Assembly (NCBI GenBank): GCA_027858355.1
Contig: JAQICW010000232.1
Coordinates: 1-7,501 of the forward strand
Reading direction: 5' to 3'
From: Desulfobacula sp.
GTDB lineage: Bacteria; Desulfobacterota; Desulfobacteria; Desulfobacterales; Desulfobacteraceae
DNA length: 7,501 nt
Shown: piece after piece, positions 1 through 5,116 of the stretch
How the letters are laid out: each line of letters opens with the position of its first letter
How positions within the stretch are numbered: position 1 is the first letter of the stretch
Position numbers and translations under genes: made by a program
Notes under the pieces: generated by a model
What the model saw: the letters and a program-made list of their open reading frames with translations, nothing else
What the model was told of the DNA's origin: nothing
Database searches by the model: none

Positions 1-143
1 ACTGCCATGACAATGAGCACTCCCGGGACCAGGTTGCCGATGCCTATGACATAGAGGCGCCTGCCAATTCCTCAGAAAATGGTGGTGGCGTTAACCCTTT
101 TGCCGGATTAGGGGATTTATTAAAGGGCAAACTGCCGGAATAA
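1..143 (+). CDS. C-terminal end of an unidentified protein (5' truncated by the window)
   Basis: A reading frame (first full codon at base 3) is open from the window edge to a TAA at 141-143, giving the last 46 residues of a protein. The tail is polar and Gly/Asn/Ser-rich, with acidic patches, and ends in a short amphipathic segment (NPFAGLGDLLKGKLPE). Codons are mostly G/C-ending, as in the long genes of the window, and a hairpin follows the stop, so I think this is coding. I do not recognise the family. The segment looks like a flexible C-terminal extension rather than a catalytic core. There is no signal peptide or membrane segment in the visible part. The assignment as coding is moderately sure; the function is unknown. 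Confidence 0.55.
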   Translation, partial: CHDNEHSRDQVADAYDIEAPANSSENGGGVNPFAGLGDLLKGKLPE

Positions 144-174
144 AAAAATAATAATAATTTTTTCAGGCAGTTGC
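127..174. terminator. Hairpin between two converging stop codons, possible bidirectional terminator
   Basis: ACTGCC (131-136) pairs with GGCAGT (166-171). The pairing extends outward to GCA/TGC (127-129 with 172-174) across one bulged A. Inside the stem an A tract (142-148) can pair with a T tract (158-163). The hairpin holds the + strand TAA (141-143) and the - strand TGA (163-165), the usual place for a shared terminator. There is no T run after the outer stem on the + strand, so it is not a textbook intrinsic terminator. Confidence 0.35.
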
Positions 175-315
175 CAGAAGCTTGACCGGCTTTGTTTTCA
201 TGATTTTCCAGGCCTCGTGACGGGCAATGGAAAAAATAGAGACAAGCCCTGCAGCAATGGCCAGCCAATCTTCCGGGAGTGCCAAAAACTTGTTTTTCGC
301 TAAAAATTGATTATG
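163..315 (-). pseudogene. Possible 3' remnant of a membrane transport protein gene (P-type ATPase-like C-terminus)
   Basis: On the - strand a frame of 50 codons ends in TGA (163-165). It encodes a protein-like tail: Leu-Pro-Glu-Asp-Trp, a hydrophobic stretch (WLAIAAGLVSIFSIA), then a basic end (HEAWKIMKTKP). The pattern of an LP/DW entry, one hydrophobic helix and a final E..K..K segment resembles the last helix of cation P-type ATPases, but this is a resemblance by eye only. No ATG lies in frame, the frame is closed by TAA just upstream (316-318), and a TTG at 283-285 has no ribosome site. If real, it is the stump of a gene whose 5' part was lost when the AT-rich leader of the next gene was joined here. 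It could also be chance. Confidence 0.3.
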
Positions 316-331
316 TTAGATAAACTTGTTT

Positions 332-359
332 TTGATCTGTAATAGTTTGTTCATATAAA
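332..359 (+). promoter_or_regulatory. Weak promoter candidate for the flavoprotein gene
   Basis: TTGATC (332-337) and TATAAA (354-359) are separated by 16 bases in the AT-rich leader of the flavoprotein gene. The implied transcription start would be only a few bases before the ribosome site at 371, an unusually short leader, so this is tentative. Confidence 0.25.
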
Positions 360-370
360 AATTTATAAAA

Positions 371-375
371 AGGAG
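371..375 (+). promoter_or_regulatory. Ribosome binding site favouring the TTG start at 383
   Basis: AGGAG at 371-375 is only one base from the ATG at 377, too close for normal initiation. It is seven bases from the TTG at 383, an ordinary spacing. The protein begun at TTG starts M-K-V-V-A-F-N-G-S-P, with the beta strand and phosphate loop placed as in other flavodoxin-fold reductases. Confidence 0.55.
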
Positions 376-382
376 AATGAAT

Positions 383-1018
383 TTGAAAGTTGTTGCATTT
401 AACGGAAGTCCGCGGGAAAAGGGAAATACAACGGGATGCCTGAATACGGTGTTTGAAGAGCTTAACAAAGCAGGCATTGAAACCGAGATGATCCTTGTGG
501 GGAAAAACAAGATAAGGGGCTGTATGGCCTGTTATACCTGTCGCAAAGAACAAAACGAAAGATGCGTATTTGACGATGACCCAGTAAATGAATGGATTCA
601 GAAAATGAAAGCCGCCGATGGAATTTTATTAGGATCACCAGTCCATTTTTCAGGTGCGGCCGGTACTATAAAATCTTTTCTGGATCGGGCTTTTTTTGTT
701 AGCAGCATGAACGGTAATCTGTTTCGTCACAAAGTGGGTGCATCCGTTGCCGCAGTGCGCCGGTCAGGCGGTCTTCCGACCATAGACACCCTGAATCACT
801 ATATTACGTATTCTGAAATGTTCATGCCCAGCGCCAACTACTGGACTGTGGCCCATGGCATGGTGCCCGGTGAGATGGAGCAGGACGTCGAGGGCAAGCA
901 AATTATGGAGGTACTCGGCAGAAATATGGCTTGGTTGATGAAAGTGATCGAAGCTGGCAGTACAAAAGTTTCTCCACCGGCTAAGGTCAATAAAATTGCC
1001 ACCAATTTTATTCGATAA
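383..1018 (+). CDS. Flavodoxin-fold NAD(P)H-dependent FMN reductase of the iron-sulfur flavoprotein type
   Basis: Predicted cytoplasmic FMN-binding electron-transfer protein of about 211 residues. Residue numbers count from the ATG at 377. The first strand leads into an FMN phosphate loop GSPREKGNT (10-18). A second flavin contact, LLGSPVHF, lies at 84-91. Between them is the compact cysteine motif of archaeal and anaerobic iron-sulfur flavoproteins: Cys49, Cys52, Cys55 and Cys63 (C-x2-C-x2-C-x7-C), which in that family binds a [4Fe-4S] cluster. Such proteins pass electrons between ferredoxin or other carriers and acceptors including O2, H2O2 or quinones; the partner here cannot be told. The length is typical, and the TTG start at 383 is preferred because of the AGGAG spacing. 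Transporter remnants follow in the same direction, so an operon with them is possible but now meaningless if they are dead. Plain NADPH-dependent FMN reductase is the more cautious label. Family call firm, role unknown. Confidence 0.88.
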   Translation: MKVVAFNGSPREKGNTTGCLNTVFEELNKAGIETEMILVGKNKIRGCMACYTCRKEQNERCVFDDDPVNEWIQKMKAADGILLGSPVHFSGAAGTIKSFLDRAFFVSSMNGNLFRHKVGASVAAVRRSGGLPTIDTLNHYITYSEMFMPSANYWTVAHGMVPGEMEQDVEGKQIMEVLGRNMAWLMKVIEAGSTKVSPPAKVNKIATNFIR

Positions 1019-1036
1019 GAGAATAAAGGGGGGATC

Positions 1037-1127
1037 GGAGAAATCATTGCCATCATCCCAGGTGCAGGGGCTCATTCTGGGGAGTATCGCCGAAATGGGA
1101 TATGTCCAGGCGATGTTGACGGCGGTG
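1037..1127 (+). pseudogene. TctA remnant (large membrane subunit of a tripartite tricarboxylate transporter)
   Basis: Two short pieces with TctA character lie in different frames. In one frame (1037-1072) the bases read GEIIAIIPGAGA, like the conserved PGAGA loop of TctA. In another (1068-1127) they read GLILGSIAEMGYVQAML, like the C-terminal segment GxILGxIAExGxVQA of TctA-type permeases. A normal TctA has about 500 residues and these motifs lie far apart, so the interpretation is a large internal deletion that joined them out of frame. There is no start codon or ribosome site. The C-terminal motif is the stronger piece; PGAGA in the overlapping frame could be chance. TctA works in the inner membrane with TctB and a periplasmic binding protein TctC, driven by an ion gradient; it cannot function from this fragment. 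Confidence 0.5.
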
Positions 1128-1348
1128 TTTTTTTTCTATGGGTGCTTCTTATGCCTGTTCTCGGTTTTTTTGTTAGCACTGTGGTTTTTATGACCGCCAT
1201 AGTTGGATATTTAGCAGGGGCGCGTCAACGTGTGACCATAGGCAACTTAATGGTTTGGGTTCCCATCGTAATAGCGGAAGTCTCCTTCTTCTACCTAATT
1301 TTTACGAAGGTTCCACATATGCCGCTACCCGAGGGGATGTTTTTTTAA
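1124..1348 (+). pseudogene. TctB remnant (small membrane subunit of a tripartite tricarboxylate transporter)
   Basis: A frame of 74 codons ending in TAA (1346-1348) encodes two hydrophobic helices. The first begins VLLMPVLGFFVSTVVF. A short basic loop (GARQRVTIGN) leads to the second, which ends in VPHMPLPEGMFF. The helix, basic loop, helix and closing V-P-x-P-x-G motif match the second half of TctB, a four-helix protein of about 150 residues. The N-terminal half is missing, and GTG 1142 and ATG 1151 have no ribosome site. The frame is continuous upstream with the PGAGA piece, without a start codon. It is therefore a truncated remnant, although translation of a two-helix peptide is not excluded. 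The isopropylmalate dehydratase-like genes just downstream fit a former tricarboxylate uptake and conversion module. Confidence 0.6.
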
Positions 1349-1392
1349 TCAGCCGGAATGAAAACCCAATGACCCTTTTTACAAAATAGCAA

Positions 1393-1422
1393 TGCCATCA
1401 GTCCTGTTTGGGACTGATGGCA
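1393..1422 (+). promoter_or_regulatory. Perfect 12-bp hairpin in the leader of the hydro-lyase genes
   Basis: TGCCATCAGTCC (1393-1404) and GGACTGATGGCA (1411-1422) are perfect reverse complements around a six-base loop (TGTTTG). The hairpin ends only a few bases before the ribosome site AGAGGA (1427-1432) and 16 bases before the ATG at 1439. No T run follows, so it is unlikely to be a simple terminator. It could shield the mRNA 5' end, serve as a protein-binding site, or be the processed end of upstream RNA. The structure is certain at sequence level; the function is unknown. Confidence 0.55.
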
Positions 1423-1438
1423 CGCCAGAGGAACAAAT

Positions 1439-2707
1439 ATGCACGCCATTGAGAAAATTTTGGCCCGGGCGGCCGGGAAAAACATGGTTTCTGCAGGACA
1501 GATTGTCAACTGCCGGATTGATCTGGCAGGAATTAACGACCTCTATCTTCAGACCGTGCGTTCATTTGAAGAAATGGGTGGGATAAGGGTCGCTGCACCG
1601 GAGCGAGTGGTGGTGTTTTTTGATCATTATGCCCCGGCCTCGACCATCATACAAGCGGAAAATCACAAGAATTTCAGAGCATTCTCCCAGGACCAGGGAA
1701 TCGAGAAACTAATGGAGGTCAATTGCGGAGTCTGCCATCAGGTACTCGCGGACCTTGGCTTAAGCCGCCCCGGAAAACTCATGGTGGTAACCGACTCCCA
1801 TACCACCACCCACGGAGCTTTTGGGGCCTTAGGGACTGGGGTTGGTGCAACGGATATGGGGGTTATCCTCTGCACCGGTGCCTTGTGGTTCCGGGTGCCC
1901 GAGGTTTTAAAGATCAATTTTGAGGGAGACCTTCCTCCGGGTGTGTTTGCCAAAGATGCGATCCTGCACGTGATCGGCGAACTTGGTGCCGACCATGCTG
2001 TTTATCAGGCAGTAGAGTTTACAGGCCCTCTGCTCAAGACCCTGTCTGTTTCCGAGCGGATGGTGCTGTGCAACATGACCACTGAGATGGGCGCCAAAAC
2101 AAGTTATATCCAGCCGGATGAAGTGACCTTTGACTATTTGCGGGAAAAGGACGTCAAGCACTTTGAGACAGTGGCCACAGACCCTGATTTCAGCTATGCC
2201 GGGCAGTATAATTTCGCTGTTTCGGGCCTGGTCCCCCAGGTAGCTGCCCCCCACAGCGTTGATAATGTTTTTCCACTGGAAGATTATGCCGGCACAAAGA
2301 TAAATCAGGCATATCTGGGAACATGCACCGGCGGTCGGGTTGAGGACATTGCCGCAGCTGCCCGGATTTTTGAAAACTGCAAAGTGCACCCCCAGGTCCG
2401 ATTCCTGGTCGTACCGGCTTCAAAGGATGTGCTTTTAGAAAGCATGGCCCATGGATATATTCAGACCCTGGTCCAGGCCGGGGCCACACTTGTTAATCCG
2501 GGGTGTGCGGCTTGCCTGGGAACCCACCAGGGCATGCTGACTGCAGGGGAAGTCTGCATCACCTCAGCCAACCGCAACTTTCCCGGGCGGATGGGGGACA
2601 GCGGGGCAAAGATCTTTCTTGCCTCTCCGGCCAGTGTTGCCGCTTCAGCGGTTGCCGGAGAAATAGCCGATCCCAGACCTTTTTTTGATGAAAGGAGGCC
2701 ATTGTGA
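1439..2707 (+). CDS. 3-isopropylmalate dehydratase/homoaconitase-family hydro-lyase, large subunit
   Basis: Large subunit (422 residues) of a two-subunit [4Fe-4S] hydro-lyase that isomerises or dehydrates a 2- or 3-hydroxy di/tricarboxylate. The length fits the short bacterial-archaeal form (LeuC2/HacA/DmdA-like). Visible motifs in order: DHYAP (62-66), the substrate and cluster loop SHTTTHGAFGALGTGVG (120-136), the cluster Cys296 in YLGTCTGGR (292-300), Cys356 and Cys359 in NPGCAACLGTHQG (353-365), and NRNFPGRMG (378-386). All three cluster cysteines are present. CTGGR replaces the usual CTNGR, and CAAC the usual CGPC. AGAGGA lies six bases before the ATG. The stop overlaps the start of the small subunit by one base, so the two are translated as a unit. 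Substrates known in the family are isopropylmalate, homocitrate, citrate and 2,3-dimethylmalate. No other leucine-pathway gene is present, so a leuC label would be a guess. The transporter debris upstream hints at a tricarboxylate. Confidence 0.93.
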   Translation: MHAIEKILARAAGKNMVSAGQIVNCRIDLAGINDLYLQTVRSFEEMGGIRVAAPERVVVFFDHYAPASTIIQAENHKNFRAFSQDQGIEKLMEVNCGVCHQVLADLGLSRPGKLMVVTDSHTTTHGAFGALGTGVGATDMGVILCTGALWFRVPEVLKINFEGDLPPGVFAKDAILHVIGELGADHAVYQAVEFTGPLLKTLSVSERMVLCNMTTEMGAKTSYIQPDEVTFDYLREKDVKHFETVATDPDFSYAGQYNFAVSGLVPQVAAPHSVDNVFPLEDYAGTKINQAYLGTCTGGRVEDIAAAARIFENCKVHPQVRFLVVPASKDVLLESMAHGYIQTLVQAGATLVNPGCAACLGTHQGMLTAGEVCITSANRNFPGRMGDSGAKIFLASPASVAASAVAGEIADPRPFFDERRPL

Positions 2708-3216
2708 TGAACAGATCATTTTCAGGCCGGGCCTTTGTCTTTGGAAAAAATATTGATACCGACCAGATCTACCCGGGCCGTTTTGTCGAATTGATCCGGG
2801 AAAAAGATATAGCCTGCCATGCCATGGCTGGCGTTGATCCTGGGTTTGTCAAAATATTTAAGCGCGGCGATATCATTGTCGCGGGAACAAATTTCGGATG
2901 CGGATCCAGCCGTGAGCATGCCGCAATAACCCTGAAGGCCATTGGTACTGCCTGCGTGATCGCTGAATCCTTTGGCCGGATATTTTACCGCAATGCCATC
3001 AATATCGGCCTGCCGGTCATTGTTTGCCCCGGGGTCAGCCAGGAGGTTCGTCAAGAAGATGTGCTTAGTGTCAATATCGAAACCGGGCAGATCCTGAACC
3101 TGACTAATGACACAGAACTGAAGGCACAGCCCCTGACCGGATATCCCCTGGAGATACTATCTCATGGCGGAATTAAGTCTCTGATAAAAAATAGAACCAA
3201 AGACAAATCACTTTGA
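2707..3216 (+). CDS. 3-isopropylmalate dehydratase/homoaconitase-family hydro-lyase, small subunit
   Basis: Small (swivel-domain) subunit, 169 residues, that closes the active site over the [4Fe-4S] large subunit. Counting from the GTG at 2704, motifs are GKNIDTDQIYPGRF (14-27), HAMAGVDPGF (39-48), the phosphate/carboxylate loop FGCGSSREHA (64-73) and SFGRIFYRNAINIGLPV (89-105). Strong ribosome site AAAGGAGG (2691-2698); ATG 2707 lies eight bases after it and overlaps the upstream TGA by one base (TGATG), while GTG 2704 is a possible earlier start. The loop after PGR controls substrate choice in archaeal relatives, where I recall YLVM for isopropylmalate and YLRT for homoaconitate. Here it reads FVEL, with an acidic residue where homoaconitase has Arg. 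This speaks against a plain assignment to either. The length is typical and all core motifs are intact. Family firm, substrate open. Confidence 0.92.
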   Translation: MNRSFSGRAFVFGKNIDTDQIYPGRFVELIREKDIACHAMAGVDPGFVKIFKRGDIIVAGTNFGCGSSREHAAITLKAIGTACVIAESFGRIFYRNAINIGLPVIVCPGVSQEVRQEDVLSVNIETGQILNLTNDTELKAQPLTGYPLEILSHGGIKSLIKNRTKDKSL

Positions 3217-3235
3217 AACTCTGAGAGGATAGAAA

Positions 3236-3446
3236 ATGATACATCATACCTCAGTTAAATATAGGGAGGGGGTTTAATACAAGCCTTCTTGGTACGGAAC
3301 TTAAAATTAAATGTACAAATTGTGACGTTGAATTTCAAATGGCATATATGGAATCCCAATGCCCGTCCTGTAAAATGGTATATGGGGTCACACCATGTCA
3401 TTCCCATAGTGCGCAGTTTGTTAAAGTAGCAGGAGTAAATTATTAA
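3236..3446 (+). pseudogene. Small zinc-ribbon protein interrupted by a one-base frameshift
   Basis: An ATG at 3236 has a very good ribosome site (GAGAGGA, 3223-3229, six bases away) but its frame stops after 13 codons at TAA 3275-3277. The next frame, open from 3240 to TAA 3444-3446, encodes a clear zinc ribbon, KCTNC...QCPSC (C-x2-C-x12-C-x2-C), followed by PCHSH, but has no usable start before the first Cys pair. Removing one G from the G5 run at 3268-3272 joins the two into one protein of about 69 residues that begins MIHHTSVKYREGF. Either the gene is broken, the sequence has a homopolymer error, or the ribosome shifts +1: GTT-TAA sits right behind GGGAGGGGG, an SD-like run reminiscent of prfB. 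The role is unknown; such ribbons bind nucleic acid or serve as structural domains. The stop is one base before the next ATG. Confidence 0.6.
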
Positions 3447-3447
3447 T

Positions 3448-3627
3448 ATGCCGGACACAATCGAGGATATAAAAAAACGCCTGGAAGAACTTGACACACT
3501 TATCCGTGAGACAGAGGCACGTCTTCCTGCCCATTCCACAAAACCTCCTGTAATGGTGGACCTTTTAGAGTATGAAGATGAATACGATGTCCTGTTAAAA
3601 AAACTTAATGGGCTGAAAAACATGTGA
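3448..3627 (+). CDS. Small charged coiled-coil-like protein, function unknown
   Basis: A 59-residue protein, predicted cytoplasmic, without membrane or signal segments. The N-terminal 24 residues (ending in RETEAR) have leucines and isoleucines spaced like an amphipathic helix. A Pro-containing turn (HSTKPPV, 29-35) follows, then a second acidic then basic helix (LLEYEDEYDVLLKKLNGLK). It looks like a small helical hairpin. AGGAG (3431-3435) lies 12 bases before the ATG, a little far, inside the end of the zinc-ribbon gene; only one base separates that gene's stop from this start, so the two are probably coupled and may work together. I do not recognise the family. A short hypothetical ORF is always less sure, but its codon use and tight spacing support it. 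Confidence 0.6.
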   Translation: MPDTIEDIKKRLEELDTLIRETEARLPAHSTKPPVMVDLLEYEDEYDVLLKKLNGLKNM

Positions 3628-3664
3628 CCTAATATGGATAATTCAAAAATAAAGAAAGGATATA

Positions 3665-3682
3665 ATGCAGATTGAGAAATAA
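3665..3682 (+). other. Five-codon mini-ORF (MQIEK) overlapping the acetyltransferase start
   Basis: ATG 3665 follows an AAAGAAAGGA ribosome site (3651-3660) at a short but usable distance and reads M-Q-I-E-K before TAA at 3680-3682. The stop overlaps the acetyltransferase ATG (TAATG), which has no good ribosome site of its own. This is the arrangement of reinitiation-coupled leader peptides. Alternatively a single-base deletion separated the true start from the gene. Confidence 0.4.
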
Positions 3683-4167
3683 TGATAACCCGAATTCAAA
3701 CAATTAACCAAATCAAACCAATCTTTAGAGAGTATCTGGATTATATGAGTCAATTTTCTTTAATTCATGATGTTGAGTCCTGGTGTAAAGGCGCACTGAA
3801 AAATTTACAACTCTATTCTATTGCTGATGACCGGCATATTTACATTCTAAAAAAATCAGACACTATTATCGGCTTTGCCATGGTCAATAAGCACTTGCGG
3901 TTCAATTCAAAAGGCTTTGCTGTGGCAGAATTCTACATTCAAAAAAATCACGAAAAAAAAGGTTACGGTCGCAGATTGGCAGAGCATTTATTTGAAAAGT
4001 TACCCGGTAATTGGGAAGTTGCAGTGAGTTTAAAAAACAAATCTGCTCTGGTGTTCTGGAATCAGGTGGTATCATCTTATACAGATGGTAAATTTATTAA
4101 AGAATGGAACGCCTCTTTTAGTGGGTATGGCTTTATCTTCAACAATGGCCGGCAAGGCCAAACCTGA
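3682..4167 (+). CDS. GNAT-family N-acetyltransferase
   Basis: A 161-residue cytoplasmic protein with the GNAT fold: a strand with DTIIGFAMV (about 59-67), then VAEFYIQKNHEKKGYGRRLAEHLF, of which KKGYGRRLAEHL (about 92-103) is the acetyl-CoA pyrophosphate loop (Q/R-x-x-G-x-G/A). A later strand (WEVAVSLKN) and helix (SALVFWNQVV) are the usual C-terminal part (N-x-x-A-x-x-F-W). It would transfer an acetyl group from acetyl-CoA to an amine; the acceptor cannot be told. The ATG lacks a clear ribosome site and overlaps the stop of a five-codon mini-ORF (TAATG), so translation is probably coupled. Codons are AT-rich, like the next gene and unlike the hydro-lyase and helicase genes, suggesting separate acquisition. 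Family assignment is firm. Confidence 0.82.
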   Translation: MITRIQTINQIKPIFREYLDYMSQFSLIHDVESWCKGALKNLQLYSIADDRHIYILKKSDTIIGFAMVNKHLRFNSKGFAVAEFYIQKNHEKKGYGRRLAEHLFEKLPGNWEVAVSLKNKSALVFWNQVVSSYTDGKFIKEWNASFSGYGFIFNNGRQGQT

Positions 4168-4222
4168 GATTGAAACTCATTAATTCTTCTTTCAACCCAT
4201 AATAGCCAGACTGGACCGACAA

Positions 4223-4837
4223 ATGAATGATATTGTTAACCAAAAAGATATTGATAAACTGATAATTACAGATGACATATTCGCTTTCATAGATAATAAA
4301 TATGGCTCCCCACCTAACTGGACAAGACCGCAAGGTTTTATTTCACTTTCAAAAATAATACTGGAACAACAGGTAAGCCTGGCTTCAGCAAATGCACATT
4401 TTTTAAAACTAAATCAATATTTGCCGGAATTTACGCCAACAAACATTTTAAACCTTACAGATGAAGAAATGAGAAATTGCCAGATAAGCCGGCAAAAGTC
4501 TAAATATCTCCGTGCTTTATCATCTGCGATAATAAAAAAGCATATAAATTTAGAACAATTACTGGATATAGACTATTTTGAAGTAAAAAAGCAGCTGACA
4601 AACATAAAAGGCATAGGCCCTTGGACTGCTGATATCTATTTAATGTTTTGCCTCAAAGCAAAAGATATTTTCCCGTTTGGGGATATAGCTGTCATTAATG
4701 CTGTAAAGGAGCTATGTGATGCTGAAACAAAAGAAGATTTTATTTTGCTGGCTGAGAAATGGAGACCATTACGCTCGCTTGCCTCGTATTATTTATGGCA
4801 TTATTACCTTAAAAAAAGAAATCGATATGCGAGCTAA
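4223..4837 (+). CDS. HhH-GPD DNA glycosylase (DNA-3-methyladenine glycosylase II, AlkA type)
   Basis: A 204-residue base-excision repair enzyme that removes alkylated bases by hydrolysing the N-glycosidic bond. Visible elements: KIILEQQVSLASA (44-56), the family signature early in the fold; the helix-hairpin-helix LTNIKGIGPWTADIYLM (125-141) that holds the DNA backbone; and the catalytic Asp154 in IFPFGDIAV (149-157). No C-terminal four-cysteine cluster is present, so it is AlkA-like rather than Nth/MutY-like, and it lacks the extra N-terminal domain of E. coli AlkA. The start is weakly marked (GGAC near 4213). It stands 55 bases after the acetyltransferase on the same strand and shares its AT-rich codon use, so the pair may have arrived together. 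Single-domain alkylation glycosylases of this length are common in bacteria and archaea. Confidence 0.88.
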   Translation: MNDIVNQKDIDKLIITDDIFAFIDNKYGSPPNWTRPQGFISLSKIILEQQVSLASANAHFLKLNQYLPEFTPTNILNLTDEEMRNCQISRQKSKYLRALSSAIIKKHINLEQLLDIDYFEVKKQLTNIKGIGPWTADIYLMFCLKAKDIFPFGDIAVINAVKELCDAETKEDFILLAEKWRPLRSLASYYLWHYYLKKRNRYAS

Positions 4838-4885
4838 GTTTACAAAAAATGACTGCAAACCAGACTGCACAGGATATTTCCCTTC

Positions 4886-4913
4886 TTGAATAATTCTATT
4901 TATGGGTTATATT
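4886..4913 (+). promoter_or_regulatory. Promoter candidate upstream of the oxidoreductase stub and helicase
   Basis: TTGAAT (4886-4891) and TATATT (4908-4913) are 16 bases apart, matching the sigma-70 consensus at four and five of six positions. This originally suited the oxidoreductase gene starting at 4973; now the same transcript would run into the helicase. No terminator is visible between the promoter and the helicase. Confidence 0.4.
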
Positions 4914-4972
4914 TTGCATCATGATCTTTTTGAACACCAAAAGTTGAGTCTTTAACAAAACGAGGAAACATC

Positions 4973-5116
4973 ATGGGAAAAATTAAAAAAACAAACCACC
5001 GTATTGTGCTTGCATCACGCCCTGTCGGTGCGCCCACCGAAGAGAACTTTCGGTTAGAAACATCCCCAATGCCTTTGCCTAAGGATAGGCAAGTAAGGAT
5101 ATTTTATGTCATTTGA
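4973..5116 (+). pseudogene. N-terminal stub of a CurA-type NADP-dependent oxidoreductase
   Basis: ATG 4973, with ribosome site CGAGGA (4961-4966), opens 47 codons ending in TGA 5114-5116. The segment TNHRIVLASRPVGAPTEENF (7-26) and the following PMPLPKDRQV match the start of the medium-chain dehydrogenase/reductase subgroup of curcumin reductase CurA, YncB and leukotriene B4 dehydrogenases (N-R-x-I-V-L-A-S-R-P-V-G-x-P-x-x-x-N-F). The homology stops after residue 41, where the family would continue to the S-L-D-P-Y motif. The last six codons overlap the helicase start in another frame. About 330 residues, including the NADP-binding domain, are missing. The best reading is a deletion that fused this gene's front end to the helicase; a short translated leader for the helicase is an alternative consequence. 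Confidence 0.7.
5075..5092 (+). promoter_or_regulatory. Small hairpin just before the helicase ribosome site
   Basis: TTGCCT (5075-5080) and AGGCAA (5087-5092) form a perfect six-base stem with loop AAGGAT, directly before the ribosome site AAGGA (5095-5099). A ribosome reading the oxidoreductase stub would melt it, so it could link the two. It is short enough to be chance. Confidence 0.25.

Noticed and set aside
1392..1586. Possible small ORF from ATG 1392 across the hairpin
   Set aside because: It overlaps the hydro-lyase start in another frame, encodes the hairpin itself, and lacks a ribosome site and protein-like features.
1907..2389. Long - strand open frame (160 codons) inside the hydro-lyase large subunit
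   Set aside because: It lies antisense to a gene with complete family motifs, has no ribosome site or recognisable domain, and is explained as a shadow of the coding frame.
3255..3623. 122-codon - strand frame over the zinc-ribbon region
   Set aside because: The + strand has zinc-ribbon Cys pairs, good ribosome sites and tight gene spacing; the - strand product is a Ser- and Phe-rich shadow.
4148..4195. Short inverted repeats GGCC-N5-GGCC and TTGAAA-N14-TTTCAA after the acetyltransferase as a terminator
   Set aside because: Arms are four and six bases long, not followed by a T run, and likely chance.
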